Source: Pigoraptor vietnamica
Taxonomy: Eukaryota > Opisthokonta > Filasterea
Length of the DNA: 33,390 nucleotides
NCBI GenBank assembly: GCA_943704525.1
Contig: CALSCQ010002136.1
Coordinates: 1-33,390, forward strand
Direction of reading: 5' to 3'
Shown in pieces: positions 13,201 to 24,356 of the stretch (its first letter is position 1; every line of letters begins with the position of its first letter). Below the pieces are notes generated by a model. It was not told where the DNA came from, did no database searches, and worked only from the letters and a program-made list of their open reading frames with translations. Both the position numbers and the translations under genes were made by a program.

Positions 13201-15726
13201 GCGGAGGATGCCGACATCGACGAAGTGGACATTACCGAGAATGCGAACGCAGGGGCAGCGGAGGCCCCTGCTGGCGTCGCGCAGGAGGCCATTATGGAAC
13301 CCCGTATCAACGCCAAGATGATGGCGGACGCTCCCGCCGCGCGCATGATGTTTCGTCCGCCAGTCGTCTACGTGCCGCAGCCCATGTACGTGCGCGAGTA
13401 CGCGCACACGCTGCGCCCGGGCTGGCGTGCGGACGAGCGGACCGACTTTGTCGAGACGGTGTACTGGTGCGACCACATACAGACGGGTGCCGATGGCCGC
13501 GCGACCGTGCGCTTCTCACTCTCGGACCTCGTGACGGAATACCGCGTTGTCGTGGATGCGGTGGCGAAGGACGGCGGGCTCGGTTCGCACGACGGCGTAT
13601 TGCTGCCGGCGCGCAAGGCTTTTGCGGTGGAGGCGCGCATCCCGCCGGAGCTCACCCTCGGGGACTCGCTCGTCATGCCCATCGCCGTCCTCAACAGGGC
13701 GTCGCGACCGGTGGAGGTGACGCTGCGTGCGCGCATGGACGGCGGCACCGACACCATCGGGCAGCCGCTGACGACCTATGTGGAGGCACATGCGAACGGC
13801 GTCGCGCACCAAACGCTCTCGCTGCCCGTGCCGGGGACGGACGCGACTACCGACGAGGAAGCATCGTCGCTGGGCGAGCGTCGCATTGTGTTTCAGGGCG
13901 AGACACTGCCGAAGACGAGCCAAGACCTTCGCCTGCGCGACTCGCAGACGCTGTCGACGAACGTCGTCCCGCTGGGGTTCCCCGTGAAGGGCCATGCATC
14001 GGCGCTGACCAAGACGGGCGTGTCGTACTCGCTCGCCGTGCCAGATGACGCGCTTCCGGGCGCGACGTGGCTGACGGCGCACGTGTACCCGTCGCCGATC
14101 GGCAACATCCTCAGCGCGCTCGAAGCGCTCATCCAGGAGCCCTACGGCTGCTTTGAGCAGACGAGTGCGACGACGTATCCCATGGTCATGGCGCTTCGCT
14201 TCCTGACGCTCAATCCGGGCGCACCGGGGGCGGCCGCGGCAATCGAGCGCGCGCGTACGCTCCTCGAGAAAGGGTACGACCGGCTCGTGGGCTTTGAGAC
14301 GAAGGACGGCGGGTTCGAGTGGTTTGGGCAATCGCCGGGCCACGAGGCGCTCACGGCGTACGGGCTGCTGCAGTTTCTGGAGATGCGCGAGGTGATTCGC
14401 GTCGACGCCACGATGACGAAGCGCACGCAGGAGTGGCTGCTGTCGCGCCGGAACGCCAAGGGCGGGTTCAACCTCAACAGCGCGCGTCTGGACACGTTCG
14501 GAGGTGCCACAGCTCTTATCACAAAGTGAGTCTTGCGGTGTAATTTTTCGCAAATGTGGCAATCGTCCGTCCGGCGCGCCAGTGCCTTGTTTGGTGATGT
14601 CGCGCCCATTTTTGCTTATGTGTGCACGCGCGCTTGCAGCCTGTACATCACGTGGTCGCTGAGCGAGGCCGGAATTCCGCTGAGGTCCGAAGAGGTCGCG
14701 TATGCCCGCGAAGCCGCGCGCACGTCCACCGACGGGTACGTGCTGGCGCTCGTTGCGTCGATTCTCTACAACGTCAAGGACGACAAGGCGGCCGCTAAGG
14801 TTGCCGCCACGCTCGGCGAGCTTCAGCAGAAGGACGGGGGTATCATACAGGCAGAGACGTCCATCACGAGCTCCGGTGGAGAGGCACTCGTGGTGGAGAC
14901 GACTGCGCTCGCTGCGATTGCGTGGTCACACGACATTCAGCAGTTTGGCGACAATGCATTCCGCGCCCTCTCCTTCCTTGGCAAGAACTGTCAGGGCGGC
15001 CGTTTTGCGTCGACGCAGGCGACCGTCTTGGCGCTCAAGGCAATCCTCGCGTATCGCGAGGCTGTCGCGAAGAGGGGACCGGGCGACACGGGCGCCGTCG
15101 TTACCGTGTCTGTCGACGAGCAGGACGTTGCGCGGGCCGAGTACGCTGCGGGCGCGACCGATGCCGTCGTATTTGACTCTCGGAAGCCCGAATTCGCCGG
15201 CCTTGCGAAGGCGATCGCCAAGCCCGGCACGCACAACGTCCAGGTGCGCATCGAGCAGGCGGGGAAGGGGCGCTCTGTCATGGTGGCAGTTTCGTCGGAG
15301 ATGACGACGCCCCGGCCGCCGACATCGCTGGGCGCTCGCATTGCGCTCAACACCTCGCTGTCCGCGGACAACTTTGTCCAGGGCGACTCTGTGGACGTCG
15401 TTGCGACCGTGGCGAATTTGCAGGCGACGCGCTCTCCCATGACGACAGCAATCATCGGATTGCCGAGCGGACTCGAGCCTCGCCATGACAGCCTGCGAGA
15501 GCTCGTCGACTCGAACGTGATATCGTACTTTGAGGTCACCGGCCGCGCCGTCGTGCTCTACTGGCGGACGCTAGCGCCGAACGCAGTCGTTCGCGTGAAG
15601 TTTGACGCCACGGCGGTGCACCCGGGCACGTTCACGGGTGCGGCAAGTCGCGCCTACCTGTACTACACGGACGAGCTCAAGCACTGGGCAAACCCGCTGA
15701 GTATCACCATATCACCGCGCACTTAA
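10258..15726 (+). CDS. Alpha-2-macroglobulin-like thioester protein, membrane-anchored
   Basis: Exons 10258-10943, 11052-11172, 11277-11540, 11778-12110, 12236-12859, 12982-14525 and 14640-15726 join in phase to 1552 residues, the family's usual size. An N-terminal hydrophobic segment (AGAVVAALAAAYLVAVAVLS) acts as signal peptide or anchor. Macroglobulin domains follow (for example PEGGDLVLGLLNGVYFEARD), then an acidic Ala/Asp/Glu/Met-rich stretch around residues 716-780 where the bait region is expected. The A2M domain follows (RTDFVETVYW) and then the thioester motif EPYGCFEQT, with Cys1066 and Gln1069. The remainder is an alpha-helical thioester domain and a C-terminal beta-sandwich domain. 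Such proteins trap proteases or tag surfaces covalently once cleaved. The local sequence around the thioester resembles bacterial members more than vertebrate GCGEQ. Confidence 0.92.
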
Positions 15727-16287
15727 GACTGACGGGGAGCGCCTTCGTGTAAACCTTAATTAAAAAATTAAAGCTACGGAGTCCGACGTCTAGTATTGCG
15801 TGCACGTCGAAAAAAGGTGGCATGCGCAAAACTAGTTCAGTTAAAGGCGCGCCGGTCGAGAACAGACGTTACTGTTTTTGTCAATAACGACGGAATTCGA
15901 AGCTTGCCATGTGGATTATATTGCAGCCGTAGACAAGTGCGGACCAGTGTCACGGAATGGTGCAATCCTTCGGTCTGCGCGCATAAATTCTCACGTTCAT
16001 TTCACTTGGCACTTCCACTGAGGGAAGCCGTGAACGCGGACGACGGTGGCATCATGTAGCGATAGCATCTGTTCGTGGATGGAACATTAACAAAGGCACA
16101 AGAATCACCAACGTAAGTTGCCGCTCGATCAGTACTTAAAGTTAAGTTAACATCTGAGTGTAAGTTTTTTTGTGAGTCAGAGAGTGATGTCACAGCCAAA
16201 GGCACAACAGCCGCCGCCGGCTGCAAAACAACCGGTCAAATTTCTGCAGAGCGAGGGCCCCCTAAAGTGACTGTTCAGTAGTTTAAT
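15727..16287. other. Intergenic spacer between convergent genes, no gene seen
   Basis: This separates the stop codons of the macroglobulin gene and the transporter gene. It begins with an AT-rich patch near 15750-15772 that could carry 3'-end signals, though no AATAAA is present. Two short frames have no recognisable features and look non-coding. Confidence 0.55.
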
Positions 16288-19013
16288 TCACGACAGCCGG
16301 GAGCGCTTTGTCTTTCGCCGCATCGACCTCAGTATAAGCATTTGCGACCCAATTAGGACAATGAGAAAGCCAATTATGGCAAAGAACGGCGCGAGCGAAC
16401 GGTGCTCGATGCTGTGCCCAAAGGGGACCTCGACGTTCATGCCGAAGAGGCCGACGCAGAGGGACATGGGCGCCGAGATGCTCGCGACCTGCGTGAGCCG
16501 CTTCATCTGCAAGGAGCCGTCGAGCATCCGCTTGTTGATCGCAATGTCCACCTGCGACGCGCGTTACGCGGAAGCGTTCAATGCCGTGTGCGAAAGAAGA
16601 TTGACCCGAGAGGGATAGAAGCAAGGGGCTGTCAGCGCACAAGTACAAGGCCGCAGCCGACAGGTCCGCGTGACCTTTTCAAACACGATAGTCGAAGAAA
16701 AAAAAAAGGAAAAAGAAAAATAAGAAAAGAGAAAACAGGAAATGCTTACACCAACTTCTGCACGGCACCACCCACCAGTGCGAGGTACGTGCTCTGCGAG
16801 TCGCGTACTTCATCGAGCACGGCCTCAACGCGCTTGACCATTCCGCCCAAGTGCCCGTGCAGCCCACGAAAGTACAGGAACGGACTCCACAGCGACTCGT
16901 CCACAGGCGCTGCGCCGGGCGTTGGGGCGACCTCCGGCGCCACCGGCAGCGCCCCTGCGTTCGCATCGCTCGAAAGGAGGTCGATCGGCCTGATGGTGTG
17001 TCCCAGCATGCCCGTGTGACCGAGACGGAGCGTGTCAGCGTCGCCCCAGTGCGTCTTGAGGGCCGCGGCAATGTCGCGCTTTCGCACAGCCTCTCGGTAG
17101 AGGAGCATCGATCGCCGCGAGCAGCACGAGAGTCGCATGAGGAGATCCTGGGGCGCAAAGGCAGCGACACGTATTGAAATTGCCGTTCCAGAATACCAGT
17201 GCCATAATGTAGGCAGACTCGAATGCCTTCTAGTTTGCATCCACACGCACTCATACAGCAATCGGTACAAAACCGCACAAATGCACGGAACGCGCACACG
17301 CTCTGCCCACCTCTCTCTTCTCCGGCCGCCCGTCGTTCTGCGAGAGAAAGTCGTGGATCATCGTCGTGTCGCTGAGGCTCTCCCTCGCAATCTCCGCGCA
17401 CGTGATCAGCCGCTCGCACGCAGTGACCATGTCCCAGAGCGCGGCGTACACAACAAAGCGCGGGAAGGAATTGACCGTCAGGCGGTTCGACAGCGTCGGC
17501 TTCTCCGCACGCGGGCCGTACATCTTCCACTTTCGCGAGCTCTCCGTGAAGATGCGGTTGAACGACGACCACGGCCGAAGGTGCGTCGTCAGCACCATCC
17601 CCGAAAACACGACGACGCACAGGCTCTGCACGCGCGACCCGTCGTCTTCCTCGGCGTCCGCGTGGGTATCCCCCCACGACGCCTTCCCATTCTCGTCAAA
17701 GACCGACGCAAGAGGGTCTGTGAACGGGTCGTCGTCCCACGCCGGGGCCACGCTGTGCGCGCGCGTCCGCACCTGATTCCGCTGCTGGCGGCCCCCCACA
17801 GTCGACGACGGGCCCAGAAGGTGCTCTGTGGAGCCGCTTATCCGCACGAAGTCGTCCTGAAATGGGGAGAGACCCGCCTCCACGTCCTCCTCAGGCACGT
17901 CGCCGCCGCAGTACGTGCCAAGCGCGCGCTCGGCTGCGGCGAGCACATTGTGGGGGAGGCCCTGCAGCTTGAGAAAGGTGTACGCGTCGTAGGTGGCGAC
18001 GCGCTCGCGCCCGTCCTCGGAGAGGCAGTCTTCCACCGTGAGTGGGTGGAGTCCAAACACCTGCGACAGAGGCGGCCGCACTATGAGCTGGAATGTGTGC
18101 GTCCGTGTGTGATTGCAAATAAGCCGCGTGTGGTGCTGCGTGTGTCTGAAGAGGGGAAAGAGCCGCAGAGAGCCGCATAAACACACCTCGCCGAGCTGCT
18201 GGAAGTCTGCGATGGAAGGGTGGAAGAGGTCGATCCAGAGCGGACCGCCCTCGCTTTGCATGGCCTCGCACGCCGTGTCCGACGAGAAGTCCTTGAAGCT
18301 GTGGAAATTCATCATGTGCCCCGATTCGCACAGCACCGTAAAGGCCGACTGCGCGTGGGACGGCAAGAGTGAGTGGCGCGTCTCACGGCGAGAGTGAACC
18401 ATGAGTTAGAGTAAGTGCCGTGAGACGGACAGAATAGGCAAATAGAAACTGTTTCCGCGCTGGGCGTGTGTGCACGCTCCCGTGTGTCGGCTTCCCAATA
18501 ACAAAGTGCGTTACACACCTTCGGGTGCCCAATTCCCCCGTCCGGGTGCATGTGCCCTATTCGCTGCACGGCCTGAGCGTGTCGCTCGAGATGCGGGTCG
18601 CTGCCTACGCGGCGAAATGCGCCCGAATTCCCTCCCGGCTGCTGCAATCGCTTACCGATGACATTGCCAATATGTGTGCCCGAGGCCCTCCTCTGACCGT
18701 GCGCGGGCGACGCGGCTCCCCCACGCCACGACAGCGCCGTCTCGATCGAGGCACGTAGCGACTGTCTTCGCGTGCGAGGGGCGAGATCCGGCTCCAGCGT
18801 CTCCACGCTCTCGGCATCGCTCGATACAGCGGATATGTGGTCGGCGTCGTTGTGCGACATGGGCGAGTAATGCGTGCCTGACGCGGGCGTGCGACGGCCA
18901 CCGCCGAGCGCGGACGTGATGCGCTGCCATAGGGGAGAGTTGCTGCCCTGGGACATGTCGCCGGATCGCCCATTTCGGTCGATGAGTGGCGTGAGGTGCG
19001 ATGGGCGCGACAT
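16288..19013 (-). CDS. CorA/ALR-type divalent cation (Mg2+) transporter
   Basis: Reverse-strand exons 19013-18519, 18348-18187, 18087-17311, 17147-16752 and 16551-16288 all join at phase 0 into 697 residues. The CorA cytoplasmic domain shows GPLWIDL and FGLHPLTVEDCL. The C-terminus has two membrane helices with the diagnostic GMN at 647-649, at the end of the pore helix (SLCVGLFGMNVEVPFG), then FFAIIGFLIVLIGSQMLIL and a basic tail. The long Ser/Arg-rich N-terminus (about 165 residues) and an Asp/Glu-rich insertion (near WDDDPFTDP and ADAEEDD) make it closer to fungal ALR/MNR transporters than to compact bacterial CorA. It probably imports Mg2+ across the plasma or vacuolar membrane. The start is the first true ATG at 19013. 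Confidence 0.9.
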
Positions 19014-19475
19014 GGCGGGAAACGCGCCACTCCCGCGTTCACGCGCCAACTGTCAGCGAGGGAAGCGGAACAACAAGAGCGCTCGTTTGTCACATTCGCA
19101 CAGTGCCACAGAGCATAAGTATGTGTGGCCACTTGAAGCGCTGCGGAAAAAAATCGCCAACGAAACGTGAGAGAAAAAGGGAAGTAATTCGACGTTCTGT
19201 TGTGTCGTGCTGAACATTTAACACCCACCGTAGAGTGAACACCGCGTAACATCCACCCTTGCATGGAGCGGACGGAGCAGTTCCGAGTCAACAAAGCGCA
19301 CATCCGTCCCACTGAGCCAACACGCACAGCTGCGAATTCAAATCCCTCTAGAGTCCAGTCAGTCCCCTCGCACGAAGAAGAGGAGGAGCCGAGAAGGTCC
19401 TTTGCGAAAGGAGGGGCGAAGGTGCTATCCGTGCTATCGGACGCTTGTGTGGGCGGGGTGAGGTTTCCAGCGAAG
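19014..19475. other. Divergent spacer between transporter and oxidoreductase genes
   Basis: This is the head-to-head promoter region of the CorA-type gene (leftward) and the flavoprotein gene (rightward). The rightward frame is open from 19263, but the predicted 71 upstream residues are polar and Glu-rich. A leader-like peptide begins at 19476, so I treat the upstream part as untranslated. Confidence 0.5.
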
Positions 19476-22307
19476 ATGCGCCCTCCGATTGTGCCGAGGG
19501 GCGCCCTTCGCGCGGCCGTGCGCACAACGTTTGCTTGCCACGTGCGTGCGGCTGTGGGAGTGCGCCCGCAGGCGACCTACGCGACAGATGCAGGCCGCGA
19601 CTACGACCTTTGCGTGATTGGAGGGGGGCCTGCCGGCTTTGCGAGTGCCGTACGTGCGTGGGGTGGGTGTGCGCGTGATGGCGACGTACGCGGAGTATGA
19701 GTTGGTGGCGCGGGGTTTGCGTGCACATGCGCACGCCTGTTCGAGCGTATTGCTGCGCTTGTAACGGCCCACCGTCCGCAATGCGACTGAGTCAAAGCGC
19801 ACCCTTCAGACCTTGGGCGTTCGGTGTGCCTCGTGGAGCGCGGCCATCTTGGCGGCGCAGGCATTCACAACGGGGCCCTCTCGAGCAAGACAATGTGGCA
19901 CCTGTCGCGCAAGAGCCGCGTCGTGGGTGTCCTTGTAACATTTTCGTGATTGATCTCCATCGAACGAGGGTTCTGTTATCTCTGGTCGCAATCTCATCCT
20001 TCCTCCCTCTCGCCTCACGTCTGTCAAGGTGTATGAGACGCTGAGCGAGGCGGGACTCCTGCCGCGCGGCAGCTGGGGGAGTGTTCTGCGTCACGTGAAC
20101 GAGGTGACGTTCACGAAGGAGACGGACATGCTCAAGCAGCTGCAGGCGATGGCACCCAACGGAGGACACCGCGGGGTGACCATCGTCAAGGGCCACGCAG
20201 CGTTTGTGGACCCGCACACCGTCGAAGTGGCGGACCTGAAGGGGGGAAGGAAGACGGTACGTACGTGGGCGCGCACGATGAAGACGCTGTTGCGTGCATG
20301 CATTCGTACGTGTTGTCTGCGGATTTGTGGGGCGATGGCACCTGCGCTTGCACGCTGCACACACACGCATACTCCCTCCTTCTCTCGACCTCTCTTCACA
20401 CCTTCCACCTCCGCACTGCAGATAACGGCGGACAACTTTGTCATTGCGACCGGCAGCCGCCCGCGCGCCCACAAGAGCTTCCCCGTCGACGGCCGCCACG
20501 TGATCACCTCCGACCACATCCAGGACCTTCGCGACTTCCCCAAATCAATGCTCATCATTGGCGCAGGCGTTATCGGTGGGTGGCATGGATGCGTGTGTGT
20601 GTGCATGCGCGTCGTGCTTGCGCTCATACCATCGCAGGAGTGTGGAGGCGATGCTACGTGTCTGTCGCTGTCGCTGATGTGTTGTTTGTGTGCGTGTGTG
20701 CATGCGTCGTGCCTGCGCCCATACCGTCACAGCCGTCTGGTGGTCACTGCCACTAATGTGTTGTTTGTGTGTGGTGTGTGCGTGTGCGTGTGCGTGTGTG
20801 CGCGTTGTTGCGCAGGGTGTGAGTTTGCGACGATCTTTGCAAACTTTGGCCAGACAAAAGTGCACCTTCTCAACGAGGGCAAGTCGCGGCTGCTGCCATC
20901 CGAGGACGAGGACGTCACCAACCTCATCACCACGCAGATGACCAAGACGGGCGTGCACGTGCACAACGACTGCAAGGTGCGCCCACGTGCAGCGCAACGG
21001 CCGCTCGATTGATGCGTGTTGTCCGTGTCCGAGGGTTCGAGAATCCTTTTTTTTTTGCGAACCCTTCGTGTCCACTCTCGCCCTATGAGCTCCCACCCCT
21101 CCTCCCCGCCACTCTCTTGCGATTGTGGTTGACTGATGTTGCGGGCGTGTTACGCGCAGCTGCTGAACCTGGCACTGAAGGCCAACAAGGTCGAGTGCAC
21201 GCTCGGCCGCCGCCGCGCGGGCGCACAGCCGGGGTCCAAGGACGAGTACGAGCCCACGGAGTGCTTCCTCGTCGAAAAGGTGCTGCTGTCCATCGGCCGC
21301 ATTCCGAACCTCGACACGATCAACGTGGAGAAGGCCGGTGTCAAGCTGGACCGCGCGGGGGGAGTGGCCGCCGACAAGGTTTGTATTGCCCCCTCATCTC
21401 GCCGAACCCGTCTTGCAATGGAGTTGCTTATCCGTGCACTCTAACCCTAACCCTATCCCCTCCTCCGCGGCTGTGTTTATACACTGCCGACCGATTCGTA
21501 ACGCAATTTCCTTCTTGTTCGCCACAGCACGCACAGTCCTCCGTCCCTCACATCTATGCCGCCGGAGACGCAACCGCCGACGTCGGTCTCGTGAACGTCG
21601 CCGAGATGGAGGCGCGGCACGCCGTTGAACGTCTCTTCGGCTGCGAGGCGCGCGTCACAACCGAGCTCTCGTACGAAAACCTCTCGACAATCATGTTCCT
21701 CAACCCGGAGGTCGCGTGCGTCGGCCTGAACGAGAGCGAGGCGCGGCGCCGTCTGATTCCGCACCGCGTGGGACTCTACGGCTTTGACGTCGTCCACCGC
21801 GCCCTCATCAACCAGAGCTCGACGGGGTTCGTCAAGCTCGTCGTGAGCGCCGACAACGAGATGCGCCTTCTCGGCATGCGCGCGCTCGGCGACGACGCGT
21901 CGGCGGTGATTCAGACGGCGGCGCTGCTGATCACGGAGGGCAAGAGCATCTCGCACCTCGCGCGCCTGCTTCACCCGCACCCCGCGATTACCGAGGCCGT
22001 GCAGGAGTGCGTGCGCATGCTCTACGGCACGTCCATGTACAAGCCGGACTGCTTCCCGAGCTGCAAGGTGCGTGCATGCAGGCCGCCTGTTTCATTAGCA
22101 GACTGTGCGTGCCAGCTGCTTGCTGTTTTCATTATAAGACTGCGTGTTCGCACACGAAAGCGAGTGCGGCTCTGCGCGACAGGAGGGGACCCAATTCACT
22201 TATACGTCGGACTCCGTTCGGCACACGCGCAGATGCGGGAGTGGTTCCCCGACGTGCGGGAAACCAAGTCGGCGCCGCAGGCTGTCGTCCCCACATATCT
22301 CTCGTAA
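19476..22307 (+). CDS. Mitochondrial-type FAD/NAD(P) oxidoreductase, DLD-like without redox cysteines
   Basis: Exons 19476-19662, 19810-19922, 20029-20256, 20422-20575, 20816-20976, 21160-21378, 21528-22067 and 22233-22307 join in phase to 558 residues. The first ~35 residues are Arg/Ala-rich with no acids (RPPIVPRGALRAAVRTT), a mitochondrial presequence. FAD binding: DYDLCVIGGGPAGFASAV. NAD binding: SMLIIGAGVIGCEFATIF. Second FAD motif: HIYAAGDAT. A C-terminal dimerisation domain ends with HPHPAITEA, the His/Glu region of dihydrolipoamide dehydrogenase. The CxxxxC pair is absent: GGAGIHNGALSSK stands where GGTCLNVGCIPSK is usual, with Gly80 and Ala85 replacing the cysteines. It therefore cannot be ordinary DLD; a transhydrogenase or diaphorase role is possible. 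The substrate is unknown. Confidence 0.88.
20576..20815 (+). repeat. Intron with internal diverged tandem duplication
   Basis: Inside this intron of the flavoprotein gene, a unit beginning GCATGCGCGTCGTGCTTGCG (20603) and ending GATGTGTTGTTTGTGTG (20692) is followed by a shorter diverged copy (20700-20772) with the same start and end blocks. Each copy includes an ATACC(A/G)TC(G/A)CAG element that looks like a splice acceptor. The intron ends in a GT-rich tract before the true acceptor at 20815. Confidence 0.65.
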
Positions 22308-22456
22308 TGAATTCGTCCGCGGCGTTTGGTCGTTGCGCGATTGTCTCTTCCACCCACTTCTTCTCATGGCCGCGTAGATTGGTCATCGTCGACGGCGAAC
22401 GGGTGCAATCCTCTTCGTGTTTTGCTTGCGTGCATGTGACGTTCTGACCGCCACTT

Positions 22457-24122
22457 TCAGCCGTGCGACTGCAGCCAGTTCTCGAGCATGTCGGCGACCT
22501 TCGTCTTTGCCTCGACGTGCACAAAATGGCCGGCGCCGTCCACTCGCGCAACGGTCAACCGACCGCCGAACGCGCGCGCGGATTCTTCTCGCATGACATC
22601 AAACATGCGCGTGTCGATGCACCCGTCCTCGGCGCCCGTGATGCTCAGCGTGGGGATGTTGACGGCAGACGTGATGTCGAGCGCCGCGGACGTGCGAAGG
22701 GCCGCGTCGTCGCCCAGCCACCGAAAGAGAGCGCGGGGGAGCAATCCAATGGGCATTGCGCCGATAGTAACCCAGCGCCGCGCGCACGACCGAGGGCTCG
22801 GCAAATGCGGCGGCGGCCGAAGAGAACGACTCGTGCGCGTCCATCGCGTCACCCACGCCCTCCGCCACAGCGTCACTCTGCGCGCCCTCGTGGAGCATCG
22901 CACGCAGCGCGCCCCACGTGGGCGACCATGCGAGCCACAGGCGCCGCAGCAGCCAGTGTCCAGACAGCGGGCCGAGGAGAATTTCCGGCAACAGCGGCAG
23001 CTGAAAGAACAGCATGTACCACGACATGAGCACTTGCGATGGAAGGCTCCAGACGCCGGCATCCATGCCGTGTGGGACCGCCAGGCCCGCAAGCGACCGA
23101 ACGGAGGACGAGGGGCCATGGAGTGCGCCGAACGCGTACGCAACTGCGGCGCCCCAATCGTGGCCGATCACGTGGACGCCGGCGTGCGGGGAGAGGGAGC
23201 GCACCCACGCGAGCACGTCGTCGGCGAGGGATGCGAGCGAGTAGTCGTCTCCTGCAATGGCCGACGCGGGCTGCGCACGATGGGCGAGCACTGAGTTACA
23301 GTGCGAAGAGGCACCAGACACAGACGCACCCACGGTACAGATCCATTTACAGCCACAAACTAGCGAACCTTACCTCGTAGCCACGCATGACCGGGGCAAC
23401 CACGCGCCACTTTAACGCGCTTGCGCGGCAGAGGCGTCCCATGAGGTGGCGGAACGTGACGGCCGTGTCGGGGAAGCCGTGGAGGAGGATCACGACCTGC
23501 GCCGTCGGTGCACTGCTGCCGCACGCCCACGCAGAGAGGGGGACGGTGTGTCCCGGCGCAGGCCCCGTCGCATTCACGTGTCTGCAGGGTCCGCGAGATC
23601 AGCCAGAGGCATGCCATTCTGTCACTCTCAACACGGCTCGAAGAACGATGGCTTGTCAGTGACGCAGCATTCCAAGGCTGCTCTGACTCACAAAGCCATG
23701 CGGTCGCATCATCCCTTCTCGCTCAACACCCATGCTTCCCCTCTCTCTCCCTCAGAGGAGTCGATGGACACGCGTCTATGATTTAAGCTGATCCGACAGC
23801 TCTCCCTCAGTGCCCACACGCACATTCTCACTGCGTCGGCGACGGGCGGCGTGTCTCGCACGCGCGCCGCCACAGCCCGCTCCGCTTCTCCTGGCGACAT
23901 CACGCTGACCGGCACTCGCGCAAGCACCGTCCACGCAGCCCACACGCACACAACACCAACACACAGCCTCAACAGAGAAAGGAGTCGCCTTTTCTGCGTG
24001 GAACGCGAAGTGCGCCCACGCGAAGCAGGACCGCCATTCGCGGTGATGTGCGGACTTGTGCCGTCTGCGTCGCGCGTGCGCAGCCGCAACCGCGCAACGC
24101 CATTGACTCGCGCGGAGGGCAT
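22457..24122 (-). CDS. Epoxide-hydrolase-like alpha/beta hydrolase, probable one-base frameshift
   Basis: Reverse-strand exons 24122-23824, 23581-23374 and 23270-22457 give about 439 residues once one surplus base is discounted. A basic N-terminus precedes a membrane segment (LLSLLRLCVGVVCVWAAW), as in membrane-bound epoxide hydrolases. The catalytic domain shows HGFPD at 134-138 (oxyanion loop), the nucleophile Asp207 in GHDWGA, a lid segment (YMLFFQLPLLPEILLG), a later acid in TGAEDGCID and the base His in DGAGHFVHVE. Up to residue ~315 (YYRRNAHW) one frame is used; from RALFRWLGDD onward the next frame is needed. The switch falls at or near a run of five C (plus-strand G 22735-22739). It could be a sequencing error, a broken allele or a real +1 shift. 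Likely substrate: an epoxide or ester; unproven. Confidence 0.85.
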
Positions 24123-24356
24123 CTTCCACTGTAATAGGAGTGCCGCAAGGGAAGGGGAAGGGCCGTCGCTCTTGTGAGCTCGCGTTTTTCAGCACGTGCG
24201 CCGGCCATCACCAAGCGCACTCAAGGGGCCTTATCATACACAATGACTGGCGTCCGACTCCTTGCGTTTGGCGATAACGACACACTCAAACGCATGACAC
24301 CGTTGCTTCCACGCAGCATGCGCAATGGGCTGAAGGGGCGTGCAGCCACGTGTGCC

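Noticed and set aside
13516-14562. 348-residue open frame antisense to the macroglobulin gene
   Set aside because: Same Arg-rich shadow composition, no family motif, and it overlaps the conserved thioester region on the sense strand.
15796-16226. Short frames in the spacer after the macroglobulin gene
   Set aside because: No motif, no codon-use signal and no splice partners; they look like chance frames.
17137-18180. 347-residue plus-strand frame across the CorA-type gene
   Set aside because: Arg/His/Leu-rich antisense shadow of the conserved transporter exon.
22730-22760. Programmed +1 ribosomal frameshifting in the hydrolase gene
   Set aside because: Only a C5 run is seen, with no known slippery-site or stimulatory structure; an indel or sequencing error is simpler.
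23709-23823. Continuing hydrolase exon 1 to the stop near 23709
   Set aside because: A GTGCGT donor at 23823 joins in phase to the next exon and gives ADAVRIHVNATG, matching the usual start of the hydrolase core; the read-through sequence has no family similarity.
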